Shown here: positions 44,765-52,597 of the stretch, piece by piece
How positions within the stretch are numbered: the first letter of the stretch is position 1
How the letters are laid out: every line of letters starts with the position of its first letter
Assembly: GCF_015694345.1 (NCBI RefSeq)
Contig: NZ_JADQDC010000001.1
Location: 519,424 to 583,423, forward strand
Reading direction: 5' to 3'
Source of the DNA: Novosphingobium jiangmenense
Lineage (GTDB): Bacteria; Pseudomonadota; Alphaproteobacteria; Sphingomonadales; Sphingomonadaceae
DNA: 64,000 nt
Position numbers and translations under genes: made by a program
The notes under the pieces: model-generated
Told to the model about the DNA's origin: nothing
The model's database searches: none
The model's input: only the letters and a program-made list of their open reading frames with translations

Positions 44765-45565
44765 ATGAAGCGACTGGAAGGAAAGCGCGCGGTCGTCACC
44801 GGCGGCGCACAGGGCATCGGCGCGGCCATCGCGCGGCGTCTTGCCGATGAAGGCGCCGTCGTCGCCGTGCTCGATCTCTCCGCAGAGAAGGCGGACGAAG
44901 TCCTGGGCGCGCCGCATATCGGCGTCGCTTGCGACGTTTCGGACACGGCCTCGGTCGATGCCGCCTTCGCGCAAGTGGCGCAAAGGCTCGGCGGCGTCGA
45001 CGTGCTGGTCAACAATGCCGGCATCGGCAGCGCGCCCGGCGATGGCATGGCCGAATACTACGCCGGACAAGCGGCGCGCGCCGGCGGCGACGAGACCGCC
45101 TTTGCCGACCAGACCATCCACTGCGCCGACGAAGGCTGGAGCCGCGTCCTCGCGGTCACGCTCGACGGCGCGTTCCGCTGCAGCCGCGCCGCCGTGCGGA
45201 TCATGTCCGAGCAAGGCACCGGCGGTTCCATCGTCAACATCGGCTCAACCGCCGCGCTCGCCGGGAATGGCCCGGTGCCCTATGTCACCGCCAAGGCCGC
45301 CGTCCTCGGCATGACCCGCGCCATGGCGCGCGAGCTGGCCCCGCGCGGCATCCGCGTCAACGCGGTCAATCCGGGCGCGACCGAAACCCCGATCTACGCG
45401 CCCCTGCCCGAGGAAGTGAAAGCCGCCGTCGCTGCCGACAGCGTGATGAACCGCCTCGCCCAGCCGGAGGAAGTGACCGGCGCGGTCGCCTATCTCGCCA
45501 GCGACGATGCCAGCTTCGCCACTGGCAGCACGATCAACGTCAACGGCGGCGCCTGGTTCAGTTGA
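44765..45565 (+). CDS. SDR family oxidoreductase
   Basis: A 266-residue classical SDR with TGGAQGIG, NNAGIG, a catalytic Ser in NIGSTA, YVTAK and VNGG. An insertion of about 20 residues (YYAGQAARAGGDETAFADQT) follows the NNAG motif, which could form a lid over the active site. Last gene of the operon that begins with the flavin reductase. Confidence 0.9.
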   Translation: MKRLEGKRAVVTGGAQGIGAAIARRLADEGAVVAVLDLSAEKADEVLGAPHIGVACDVSDTASVDAAFAQVAQRLGGVDVLVNNAGIGSAPGDGMAEYYAGQAARAGGDETAFADQTIHCADEGWSRVLAVTLDGAFRCSRAAVRIMSEQGTGGSIVNIGSTAALAGNGPVPYVTAKAAVLGMTRAMARELAPRGIRVNAVNPGATETPIYAPLPEEVKAAVAADSVMNRLAQPEEVTGAVAYLASDDASFATGSTINVNGGAWFS

Positions 45566-45569
45566 GGAT

Positions 45570-45776
45570 CTAGAACCCGCTGAAGTGGCCGCTCGGCTGA
45601 TCGCTCACCCCGGCATCGCCACTTCGCACGATGTCGGGCAGAAGCAGGAGGCAGGCGGCGACATTGATCGCCACCGCCAGCTTGAACGCGGCCATGACGG
45701 CGCGGTTGTGGCGCGCAGGTGCGGGCGCGGATGTGTCGGGGCGTTTGCCGTGATGGCGGTCGTAAAGGCTGGCCAA
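45570..45776 (-). CDS. Possible small membrane protein
   Basis: A 68-residue reading frame with one hydrophobic helix, FKLAVAINVAACLLLLPDIV. It begins at TTG (45776), with an in-frame ATG at 45695. No family recognised and no strong ribosome-binding site seen. It fills most of an otherwise gene-free 327-bp gap (45566-45892) between convergent genes, so it may be spurious. Confidence 0.35.
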   Translation of the reverse strand: MASLYDRHHGKRPDTSAPAPARHNRAVMAAFKLAVAINVAACLLLLPDIVRSGDAGVSDQPSGHFSGF

Positions 45777-45892
45777 GGCAGTGGATCCGGAAGAACGGGA
45801 CGCGCAAGTGTCGACGCCCTGAAACTCCGATCCAAGCCTTTGGTTCCCAACAAATTTTTCAGATCTCCCGTTCCAATCCGGAACGGTGCCGG

Positions 45893-46765
45893 TCAGCGCG
45901 AGAGCAGCTTCGCGCGCAGCGACGAAATCTCGTGCCGGGTCAGGCCGAGCCCCTTGGCAACGTAGCCGTCGAACGAGCCGTAGCTGCGCTCGACCTCGGC
46001 AAAGGCCGCCTCGATATAGGCGGGCTTCACCGTCAGGACCGGTTCGAGAAACGCCGGATCGAGCGTGCTGCGCGACTTGGCCAGGCCCGACAGGATCGCG
46101 GCATTCTTCGCGGCCAGCCGTTCGTTGCTCAGCAGATAGTCCTGCATGATCGTCTCGCGCGGCACGCCCAGCAGCGAAAGCACCACCGCCGTCGCCCAGC
46201 CGGTGCGGTCCTTGCCCGCGGTGCAGTGATAGACCACCGGCCCGTCCGCCGCGATCATCAGCCGCACCAGCTCGGCATAGGATTTCCGCGCGCTCGGCAG
46301 GGTGACAAATTCGCGGTTCGCCTCCACCAGCAGCGCCTCGCCCTTGCCCTGCGCGATCTGCGCCATGGCCAGGCGCATGTCGCCGCCGAGCGACTGCGTG
46401 CTGTCCGCCGCGACATTGAGCACGACATAGCGCGCGCCCGCCGGCAGGCGATCAGGCTCGCGCGTCCGCTCGGTCTGCGTGCGCAAGTCGGCAATGGCGG
46501 CAGGATGCAGCGCCGCGATCGCGGCAAGGTCGGCCTCGCTCAACAGGTTCATCTGGTCCGAGCGCCAGACCAGACCGCGCCGCACCTTGTGCCCATCGCG
46601 CGTGCGATAGCCGCCGATGTCGCGGAAGTTGGGCGCGGTGGCGAGGTGCAGCGAAGCCGCCACTTCGCCGCTCGCCACGGCCTGCGCAACGGCAAGTTGC
46701 GGCGCGCCGCCCGTCAGCGCGGCAACCAGTGCCGCCAGGACAATCACACCGCTCCGCTGCCGCAT
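45893..46765 (-). CDS. Secreted tyrosine-type phosphatase
   Basis: A 290-residue protein-tyrosine-phosphatase-like enzyme of the bacterial PF13350 type. A signal peptide (AALVAALTGGAPQLAVAQA) is followed by NFRDIGGYRT and the P-loop HCTAGKDRTG with nucleophile Cys181 and Arg187. The leader suggests a periplasmic or outer-surface location; members can remove phosphate from protein tyrosine or phosphoinositides. Unrelated in function to its neighbours. Confidence 0.9.
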   Translation of the reverse strand: MRQRSGVIVLAALVAALTGGAPQLAVAQAVASGEVAASLHLATAPNFRDIGGYRTRDGHKVRRGLVWRSDQMNLLSEADLAAIAALHPAAIADLRTQTERTREPDRLPAGARYVVLNVAADSTQSLGGDMRLAMAQIAQGKGEALLVEANREFVTLPSARKSYAELVRLMIAADGPVVYHCTAGKDRTGWATAVVLSLLGVPRETIMQDYLLSNERLAAKNAAILSGLAKSRSTLDPAFLEPVLTVKPAYIEAAFAEVERSYGSFDGYVAKGLGLTRHEISSLRAKLLSR

Positions 46766-46776
46766 CGCTCAACTCC

Positions 46777-47889
46777 TCACAGGAACAGATCCGTGTTCTC
46801 GCCGCCCATCAGCATGTTGCCATAGTTGCGCCCAAAGCCGACCGGGTTGTTGGCGACATGGGCGCGTGACATGCGCACGTCGTGCCACAAGTCCTGGAAG
46901 GCGCTGCCGGTATAGACCGAGCGACCGCCCGCCACGTCCATCAGCAGGTCCATCGCCTCGATGCAGCGGTCGGCGACAAGGCTCGCCTGATAGCGATAGC
47001 GCACGCGCTCGAGCATCGAGGGGCGCCAGTCGTTCGCTTCCATCTCGTCATAGGCGCGCACCATCACCGCCGCCGCCTCGTCGGCAAGGTTGGCGGCGCG
47101 GGCGACGCGGCCCAGCACGTCCGGGTCGGCGTTGCTCTTGGTCATGTCCGTTGTCGACATGCCGACGCGCTCGGCCATGAGCTTGATGGCGTGGCGCACC
47201 GCGCCGATCGCGCTGGTGTTGACCACGCGGATGAACACCTGCGCCCACGGCATGTCATAGATGCCGGGCCCCTGATGATGCACGCCGTGGAAGCCGTCCA
47301 TCTGCTTGTGGGTCATGTGGTCGGGCACGAACACTGGCTCGTCGATCACGATGTCGTTCGATCCGGTGCCCTGCAGGCCCATGGTAAACCAGGTGTCGTC
47401 GATGCGGTACTGCGTGTTGGGCACGAGGAAGGTGCGATAGCCCTCTTCGGCAATGACCCCTCCCAGCAGCACCCAGTTGCAATGCGCCGACCCGCTCGAC
47501 CAGCCCCAGCGGCCCGAGAGCATCACCCCGCCATCGACCTTCTGCGTCTTCGCGCCGACCGGGTTGTACGAACTGGAGATCATCGCGTCGGGGCCATCGG
47601 CGAAGATCGTGTCCTGCGCCGCCTTGTCCATCATCGCGATCTGGTAGTTGTGGACCGCAACGATGCCCAGCGCCCAGGCCGTGCTCATGTCCCGCTCGGC
47701 AATGGCGATCTGGTCGAGGAAGAAGTCCTGCGGACGACCGGCATTACCGCCGTACTGCTTGGGCGTGAAGTGGCGGAAGAAGCCGTCGGCGGTCAGCGCA
47801 TCGACCACCGGTTGCGCAATGCGCCGCGCGGCCCGGCCTTCGGCGGCATGGGCTGCCACCAGATCAAGGGTGGACGCGGAAATGGCCAT
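46777..47889 (-). CDS. Flavin-dependent monooxygenase, acyl-CoA dehydrogenase fold (HsaA-like)
   Basis: A 370-residue group D flavoprotein hydroxylase. It has the acyl-CoA dehydrogenase fold but the GRWGWSSGSAHCNW region typical of HpaB/HsaA-type hydroxylases rather than a CoA site, so it probably hydroxylates a ring using free reduced flavin. A flavin reductase gene (41696) is in the same window. Promoter elements lie in the 334-bp region 47890-48223 shared with the divergent SDR. Substrate unknown. Confidence 0.85.
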   Translation of the reverse strand: MAISASTLDLVAAHAAEGRAARRIAQPVVDALTADGFFRHFTPKQYGGNAGRPQDFFLDQIAIAERDMSTAWALGIVAVHNYQIAMMDKAAQDTIFADGPDAMISSSYNPVGAKTQKVDGGVMLSGRWGWSSGSAHCNWVLLGGVIAEEGYRTFLVPNTQYRIDDTWFTMGLQGTGSNDIVIDEPVFVPDHMTHKQMDGFHGVHHQGPGIYDMPWAQVFIRVVNTSAIGAVRHAIKLMAERVGMSTTDMTKSNADPDVLGRVARAANLADEAAAVMVRAYDEMEANDWRPSMLERVRYRYQASLVADRCIEAMDLLMDVAGGRSVYTGSAFQDLWHDVRMSRAHVANNPVGFGRNYGNMLMGGENTDLFL

Positions 47890-48112
47890 CTAGATTCTCC
47901 CCAAAACTTCCAGCGGCTTGCCCCGAGCCAAGCCGTGCGCACGGGCGGGATTTGTTTTCTCCGCAAATGCAGCATCTCCCAGACTCATACTGCCTTATTC
48001 GTCAGTTTGTAGCAGGAAAATCACGCAATGCCCAAAATGACAGGGGAAAGTTCGGGATTACGCGGATTTTTTCCGCCGAACCACCGACAGCGGAGGCCAA
48101 TTCGCAATCAAT

Positions 48113-48163
48113 CACGCATTGATTCGTATTATTGAAGCTTCAAAATTACGCATTGGATTGACA
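48113..48163 (+). promoter_or_regulatory. Divergent promoter region: octamer sites and a TTGACA box
   Basis: CACGCATTG (48113-48121) and TTACGCATTG (48146-48155) lie 33 bp apart upstream of the 48224 SDR. TTGACA (48158-48163) follows and could be its -35 box; no convincing -10 box was found. The region also serves the divergent monooxygenase gene. Confidence 0.45.
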
Positions 48164-48223
48164 AACACCCCTGATTCGCAGCAGATGCGCGAAAGCGATG
48201 GCGTGGGGACAGGAGAGACCCGG

Positions 48224-49024
48224 ATGGCACAGGATTCGATACAGCAAGACTTCTTGGGCCAGGTGGCCGTGGTCACCGGCGGCAGCGACGGCATCGGCCT
48301 CGCCACCGCGAAACTGCTGAGCCAACGCGGCGCCATGGTCGTGATCTGCGCCCGCCGCGAGGACAAGCTCGAAGCCGCCCGCGCCGAAATCGCCGCGGTC
48401 GGCAAGGTCGAGGCGGTCAAGCTCGACGTGTCCGACGATGCCGCCTTCACCGCGCTGATCGAGGACGTGGCAGCGCGCCATGGCCGGCTCGACATGCTGG
48501 TCAACAACGCCATGTCGGTCCACTACGCCCCCATCGCCAAGCTGACGCTGGAACACTGGCGCAAGGACTTTGCCGTCAATGCCGATGCCGTGTTCGTCGG
48601 CACCAAGGCGGCGATGAAGGTCATGGCGAAGCAGGATCTCGAAGGTCGCCAGCGCGGCTCGATCGTCAACATCGCCTCGACCTGCGGGATCAAGGCTCTG
48701 GCCAACATGGCAAGCTATTCGGCCTCGAAGGCGGCACTGGTCCACTTCACCGCCGCCGCCGCGATGGAAGGCGCCCCGCTCGGCATCCGCATCAACGCGA
48801 TCGTGCCGGGCCAGGTGCAGACCGCCGCCACGCAGGACTTCGAAAGCAAGGCGCCCGACTTTGCCGCCGCCACGACCAGGGCGATCCCGATGCAGCGCGG
48901 TGGCGAGCCTGACGAACTGGCCGAGGCCATCGTCTTCATGCTCTCGCGCAAGGCCAGCTACATCACCGGCACCGCCCTGCCCGTCGATGGCGGCAAGGCC
49001 GCGCAACTCTACATGCCGGGTTGA
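48224..49024 (+). CDS. SDR family oxidoreductase
   Basis: A 266-residue SDR starting at ATG 48224, with GGAGAG upstream; the longer frame crosses the promoter. TGGSDGIG, NNAM (for NNAG), a catalytic Ser in NIAST, YSASK and VDGG. It is directly followed by an acyl-CoA dehydrogenase, so it may be part of beta-oxidation-like side-chain or ring processing. Confidence 0.9.
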   Translation: MAQDSIQQDFLGQVAVVTGGSDGIGLATAKLLSQRGAMVVICARREDKLEAARAEIAAVGKVEAVKLDVSDDAAFTALIEDVAARHGRLDMLVNNAMSVHYAPIAKLTLEHWRKDFAVNADAVFVGTKAAMKVMAKQDLEGRQRGSIVNIASTCGIKALANMASYSASKAALVHFTAAAAMEGAPLGIRINAIVPGQVQTAATQDFESKAPDFAAATTRAIPMQRGGEPDELAEAIVFMLSRKASYITGTALPVDGGKAAQLYMPG

Positions 49025-49025
49025 C

Positions 49026-50198
49026 ATGAAGCTTGGATTTTCCGCCGCCGACGAGGCGTTCCGCGCCGAATGTGCCGACTGGCTGCAGGGCCAGATGGCG
49101 GGCGAGTTCCGTGACATCAAGGGCATTACCCAGCTCACCGCCATGCCCGAACGGCGGCGCGAGTGGGAGCAGCAGCTGGGCGAGCACCGCTGGGGCTGCA
49201 TCGGCTGGCCGACGCAGTGGGGCGGGCGCGATGCCAGCCTCGCACAGCAGGTGATCTTCGCCGAGGAATATGCCCGCGCCGGGGTTCCGGGGCGCATCAA
49301 CCATATCGGCGTGGAACTCGCCGGCCCGACCATCCTCACCTTCGGCACCGACGAGCAGAAGCGCCGCTTCCTGCCCGACATTGCCGCCGGCCGCACGATC
49401 TTCTGCCAGGGCTTTTCCGAACCCAACGCCGGATCGGACCTCGGCAGCGTCCGCACCAAGGGGCGGCTCGAGAACGGCGAATGGGTCGTCGATGGCCAGA
49501 AGATCTGGACAAGCCTTGCCCACATCTCCGACTGGATCTTCGTCGTCACCCGCACCGAGGAAGGCTCGCAAGGCCCCAAGGGCCTGACCTTCCTGATGAT
49601 GCCGCTCGACCAGCCCGGCATCGAGGTGCGCCCGATCCGCCAGATCAATGGCGACGCTGAATTCAACGAGACCTTCTTCACCGAGGCGCGCTGCCCCGCC
49701 GACAGCCTGATCGGCGCGCCCGGCGAAGGCTGGAAGATCGCGATGGGCCTGCTGGCGTTCGAGCGCGGCGTCTCCACCCTCGGCCAGCAGATGGGCTTCC
49801 GCAACGAGCTGGACGAAATCATCAAGGCGGCCAAGGAAACCGGCAAGGACAGCGATCCCGTCATCCGCCAGCGCATCGCCAGCGCCGAGATCGGCTTGCG
49901 GCTGATGCGCTATGGCGCATTGCGGATGCTGTCGCATACCGATCATTCGAGCATCGACGGCGCGGCGCTGACCTACAAGATCCAGTGGGCCTCGTGGCGC
50001 CGCCGCCTCGGCGAACTGGCGATGGACGTGCTCGGCCAGGCAGGCGAAGTGGCGGAAGGTGCGTCCTACGAATGGGACGTCCTGCCCAACCTCTTCCTGT
50101 TCAGCCGCGCCGACACGATCTACGGCGGCACCAACCAGATCCAGCGCAACCTCGTCGCCGAACGCGGGCTGGGCCTGCCAAGGGAGCCGCGCGGGTAA
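49026..50198 (+). CDS. Acyl-CoA dehydrogenase family protein
   Basis: A 390-residue flavoenzyme. FSEPNAGSDLGSVRTKG and LISDWIFVVTRTE-like strands (here ISDWIFVVTRTE) bind FAD/CoA, and IYGGTNQIQRNLVAERGLGLP ends the domain. The position that is Glu (YEG) in many acyl-CoA dehydrogenases is Gly (YGG), so the base lies elsewhere or the enzyme acts on an unusual CoA ester, as in steroid-type FadE members. ATG at 49026 is 1 bp after the SDR stop. Confidence 0.9.
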   Translation: MKLGFSAADEAFRAECADWLQGQMAGEFRDIKGITQLTAMPERRREWEQQLGEHRWGCIGWPTQWGGRDASLAQQVIFAEEYARAGVPGRINHIGVELAGPTILTFGTDEQKRRFLPDIAAGRTIFCQGFSEPNAGSDLGSVRTKGRLENGEWVVDGQKIWTSLAHISDWIFVVTRTEEGSQGPKGLTFLMMPLDQPGIEVRPIRQINGDAEFNETFFTEARCPADSLIGAPGEGWKIAMGLLAFERGVSTLGQQMGFRNELDEIIKAAKETGKDSDPVIRQRIASAEIGLRLMRYGALRMLSHTDHSSIDGAALTYKIQWASWRRRLGELAMDVLGQAGEVAEGASYEWDVLPNLFLFSRADTIYGGTNQIQRNLVAERGLGLPREPRG

Positions 50199-50237
50199 GC
50201 GCACACTTGCCCCGCTGCGTAGCGCGCTCTAGGCTGG

Positions 50238-50261
50238 TTTGCGCAAACGGGGGTACGCATT
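50238..50261. promoter_or_regulatory. TTTGCGCAAA palindrome and TACGCATT octamer before an Lrp gene
   Basis: TTTGCGCAAA (50238-50247) and TACGCATT (50254-50261) are adjacent, the second overlapping the TTG start of the Lrp gene at 50261. Position suggests autoregulation or translation control. Confidence 0.4.
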
Positions 50262-50755
50262 TGGCCGAGGACAAGCCGACGACACGCCGATCAAAGGGGC
50301 TTGCGCTCGACGATATCGACTTGCGCATCATCGAGGTGCTCAAGCGCGATGGCCGCGCGCAGTCGACAGTCATCGGCGAGGAACTGGGGCTGACCGGCAA
50401 TCTCGTTGCCAACCGCATCCGCGCGATGGACGCCGCAGGGCTGATGCGCGTCGTCGCGCTCGCCGATTTCCGCGTCCACGGCTATCGCCTGCTCGCCCGC
50501 ATCCGCCTTCAGGTCAGCGGCCGCGCCCCGCTCGAAGTGGCGCAGGAACTGGCGGAGCGCGAGCATGTCCTCTCGGTCCACATCACCTCGGGCCGCTATC
50601 CGGTCAGCTGCCTCTATGCCTTCCACGCCGCGCGCGAGATGATCGAGGCGGCGCGCGACGTTTCCGCCGGAATCGCCGGGGTGGAGGACGTCGACGTCGA
50701 ACTGCTCAACACCGTCTACCGCTACAACACCGCCGTCGGGCCGCTCGCGGCATGA
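50261..50755 (+). CDS. Lrp/AsnC-family regulator (first of a tandem pair)
   Basis: A 164-residue regulator beginning at TTG 50261, with GGGGG 7 bp upstream; an earlier in-frame ATG (49985) lies inside the acyl-CoA dehydrogenase gene. The HTH, DLRIIEVLKRDGRAQSTVIG then EELGLTGNLVANRIRAMDAAG, is more divergent than the two paralogues. The RAM domain follows. Its stop overlaps the next start (ATGA). Confidence 0.85.
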   Translation: MAEDKPTTRRSKGLALDDIDLRIIEVLKRDGRAQSTVIGEELGLTGNLVANRIRAMDAAGLMRVVALADFRVHGYRLLARIRLQVSGRAPLEVAQELAEREHVLSVHITSGRYPVSCLYAFHAAREMIEAARDVSAGIAGVEDVDVELLNTVYRYNTAVGPLAA

Positions 50756-51273
50756 TCGACCAGTTCCCCCAGACCGACGACCTCGATCGCCAGATCGCCG
50801 AGGCGCTCGCCGACGATGCGCGCCTGTCGTTCCGCAAGATCGCCGCAGACCTCGGCGTGACCGAGGGCACCGTGCGCGGGCGGGTCAAGCGGCTGCAGAA
50901 CGCGGGCCTGCTCAAGCTCGTCCCCATCGTCGACATCGCGCGCGGGATGGACGCCACCAACGCCGGGCAGCACATGATGTTCGTCACGGTGAAATGCGCC
51001 AGCGGCAAGCTCGATGCCGTGCGCGAGGGCCTGCTCGCCCTGCCCCAGGTCCGCGCGCTCTACGATGCCAACGCCGCGCTGCGCCTGATTGCGGTCTGCG
51101 TCCTGCCCAGCCTCGATGAAGCGGCGGCAGTGACCAACCAGGTCCTCGCTCTCGACGGCATCCGCGAGGCCGAGACCGAGCTGGTCCTGCAGACGGTGAA
51201 GTACAACGCGGCCATCGGCCCCATCGCCACGGTCGAGGACCTGCGCGGCCTCGACAGCGTGGACGAAGGCTGA
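50752..51273 (+). CDS. Lrp/AsnC-family regulator (second of a tandem pair)
   Basis: A 173-residue regulator. HTH DARLSFRKIAADLGVTEGTV then RGRVKRLQNAG is close to that of the 37578 protein, and the C-termini share the KYN motif (KYNAAIGPI and KYNSRMAKI). Translationally coupled to the first Lrp gene. The two may form hetero-oligomers, as known for some Lrp pairs; that is inference. Confidence 0.88.
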   Translation: MIDQFPQTDDLDRQIAEALADDARLSFRKIAADLGVTEGTVRGRVKRLQNAGLLKLVPIVDIARGMDATNAGQHMMFVTVKCASGKLDAVREGLLALPQVRALYDANAALRLIAVCVLPSLDEAAAVTNQVLALDGIREAETELVLQTVKYNAAIGPIATVEDLRGLDSVDEG

Positions 51274-51291
51274 GTGGAGGAGGGCTGAGCG

Positions 51292-52455
51292 CTACTCCGC
51301 CGCTTCCATTTCCTGCGCTTCTGCCGCTTCCAGCGCGCGGAAGTGCGGGATGACCTTCTCGCCGATGTTGCGGATCGTCTCCATGATCACGTCGTGCGGA
51401 ATGCCGCCCATCTGGAAGATGAACAGGATCTCGTCGGCCCCTGCATCCTTCAGCCGCTGGACATAGCGGATGCAGTCGTCGGGCGTGCCATAGGCGTCCT
51501 GCGCCACGGTGTAGTTGGAAAGGTGCTCGTCCCCCACCGGAATCGCCTCTTCGGACAGGTAGGCGATGGTCGCCTGCTTGCCCTGCTCCAGCACCTTGGC
51601 ATGATCCTCGGCGTCGAGGTCCTCGTCCACCGTCGGCTTGGCCCCGCCCTGGTACCAGTAGGCAATGCTTTCGGCGAAGAAGCGCTGGCCGCGCAGGCCG
51701 ATCTTGCGGGCCTTTTCGCGGTCGTCGAGCACGGTCGCGGCGCAGAGCGCGGCAAGGTGCTCGGTCGGACGGAAGCCGACCTGGTCCTCAGCCTTGCGGG
51801 TGCGGAAGGCCTCGCGATAGATCGCGTTCTTCCTGGCGATCTCCTCGGGCCCGGAAAAGCCCAGCACCAGCGCACCGATGCCACGGCTGCCCGCCGCGAT
51901 CAGCGTGTTCTCGCGGGTGCAGGCCATGTACATCGGCGGGTGCGGGTCCTGCCACGGCGAGGGATGGATCGGCCGCTTGGGGATCTTGATGTAGGTGCCG
52001 TCGTGCTCGATCTCGTCCTGCACCATGATCTTGGGGATCAGGTACATCGATTCATCGATCATCGGCTGCAGTTCGTTGAGGTCATAGCCGAAGGTCCCCG
52101 CCTCCTGCTGCGTCCCGCCCTTGCCCACGCCGAAGTGCAGGCGCCCCTTCGAGAGAATATCCAGCGTCGCAATGCGCTCGGCCACCTTGACCGGGTGGTT
52201 CATGGCGGGCGGCAGGCAGACCACGCCGTGGCCGATGTGGATGCGGCTCGTCGCCCCGGCGATGAACGCCAGCACCGTCTCGGGCGCGGACATGTGCGCG
52301 TACTGCGTCAGCGCGGTATGTTCGACGCACCAGATGCAGTCGAAGCCCATCTCCTCGGCATACTTGGCCTGCTCGACGATCTGGAGGAACACCGCGCGCT
52401 CGTTCTCGCGGCTGGCATCCACCATCTGCGCTTCATAGATGATCGAGAATTTCAT
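51292..52455 (-). CDS. Luciferase-like (LLM) flavin-dependent oxidoreductase
   Basis: A 387-residue TIM-barrel monooxygenase of the bacterial luciferase superfamily. EHTALTQYAHMSAPE and GHGVVCLPPAMNHPVKVAERIATLD are the flavin-binding segments. FGVGKGGTQQEAGTFGYD follows. ATG at 52455 follows GGAGAG and is preferred over an upstream in-frame ATG (52536). It could oxygenate a ketone or aldehyde with reduced FMN. Stands alone, convergent with the Lrp pair. Confidence 0.9.
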   Translation of the reverse strand: MKFSIIYEAQMVDASRENERAVFLQIVEQAKYAEEMGFDCIWCVEHTALTQYAHMSAPETVLAFIAGATSRIHIGHGVVCLPPAMNHPVKVAERIATLDILSKGRLHFGVGKGGTQQEAGTFGYDLNELQPMIDESMYLIPKIMVQDEIEHDGTYIKIPKRPIHPSPWQDPHPPMYMACTRENTLIAAGSRGIGALVLGFSGPEEIARKNAIYREAFRTRKAEDQVGFRPTEHLAALCAATVLDDREKARKIGLRGQRFFAESIAYWYQGGAKPTVDEDLDAEDHAKVLEQGKQATIAYLSEEAIPVGDEHLSNYTVAQDAYGTPDDCIRYVQRLKDAGADEILFIFQMGGIPHDVIMETIRNIGEKVIPHFRALEAAEAQEMEAAE

Positions 52456-52597
52456 GGGGCTCTCCGGGTTCCGCCCTATGCTTGGGCGTTTTGACGTTCC
52501 GGAATCCAAGTTATCGCACACCAAGACAGGGCGCATAACCCGATCGGGTTAGGCGCAGCTTCGGTCCGTCGCAGAGTCTGCAAGCCCCGCTCAGGCC

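Noticed and set aside
48146..49876. 576-residue open frame opposite the SDR and acyl-CoA dehydrogenase genes
   Set aside because: Spans two well-supported genes on the opposite strand; low-complexity translation.
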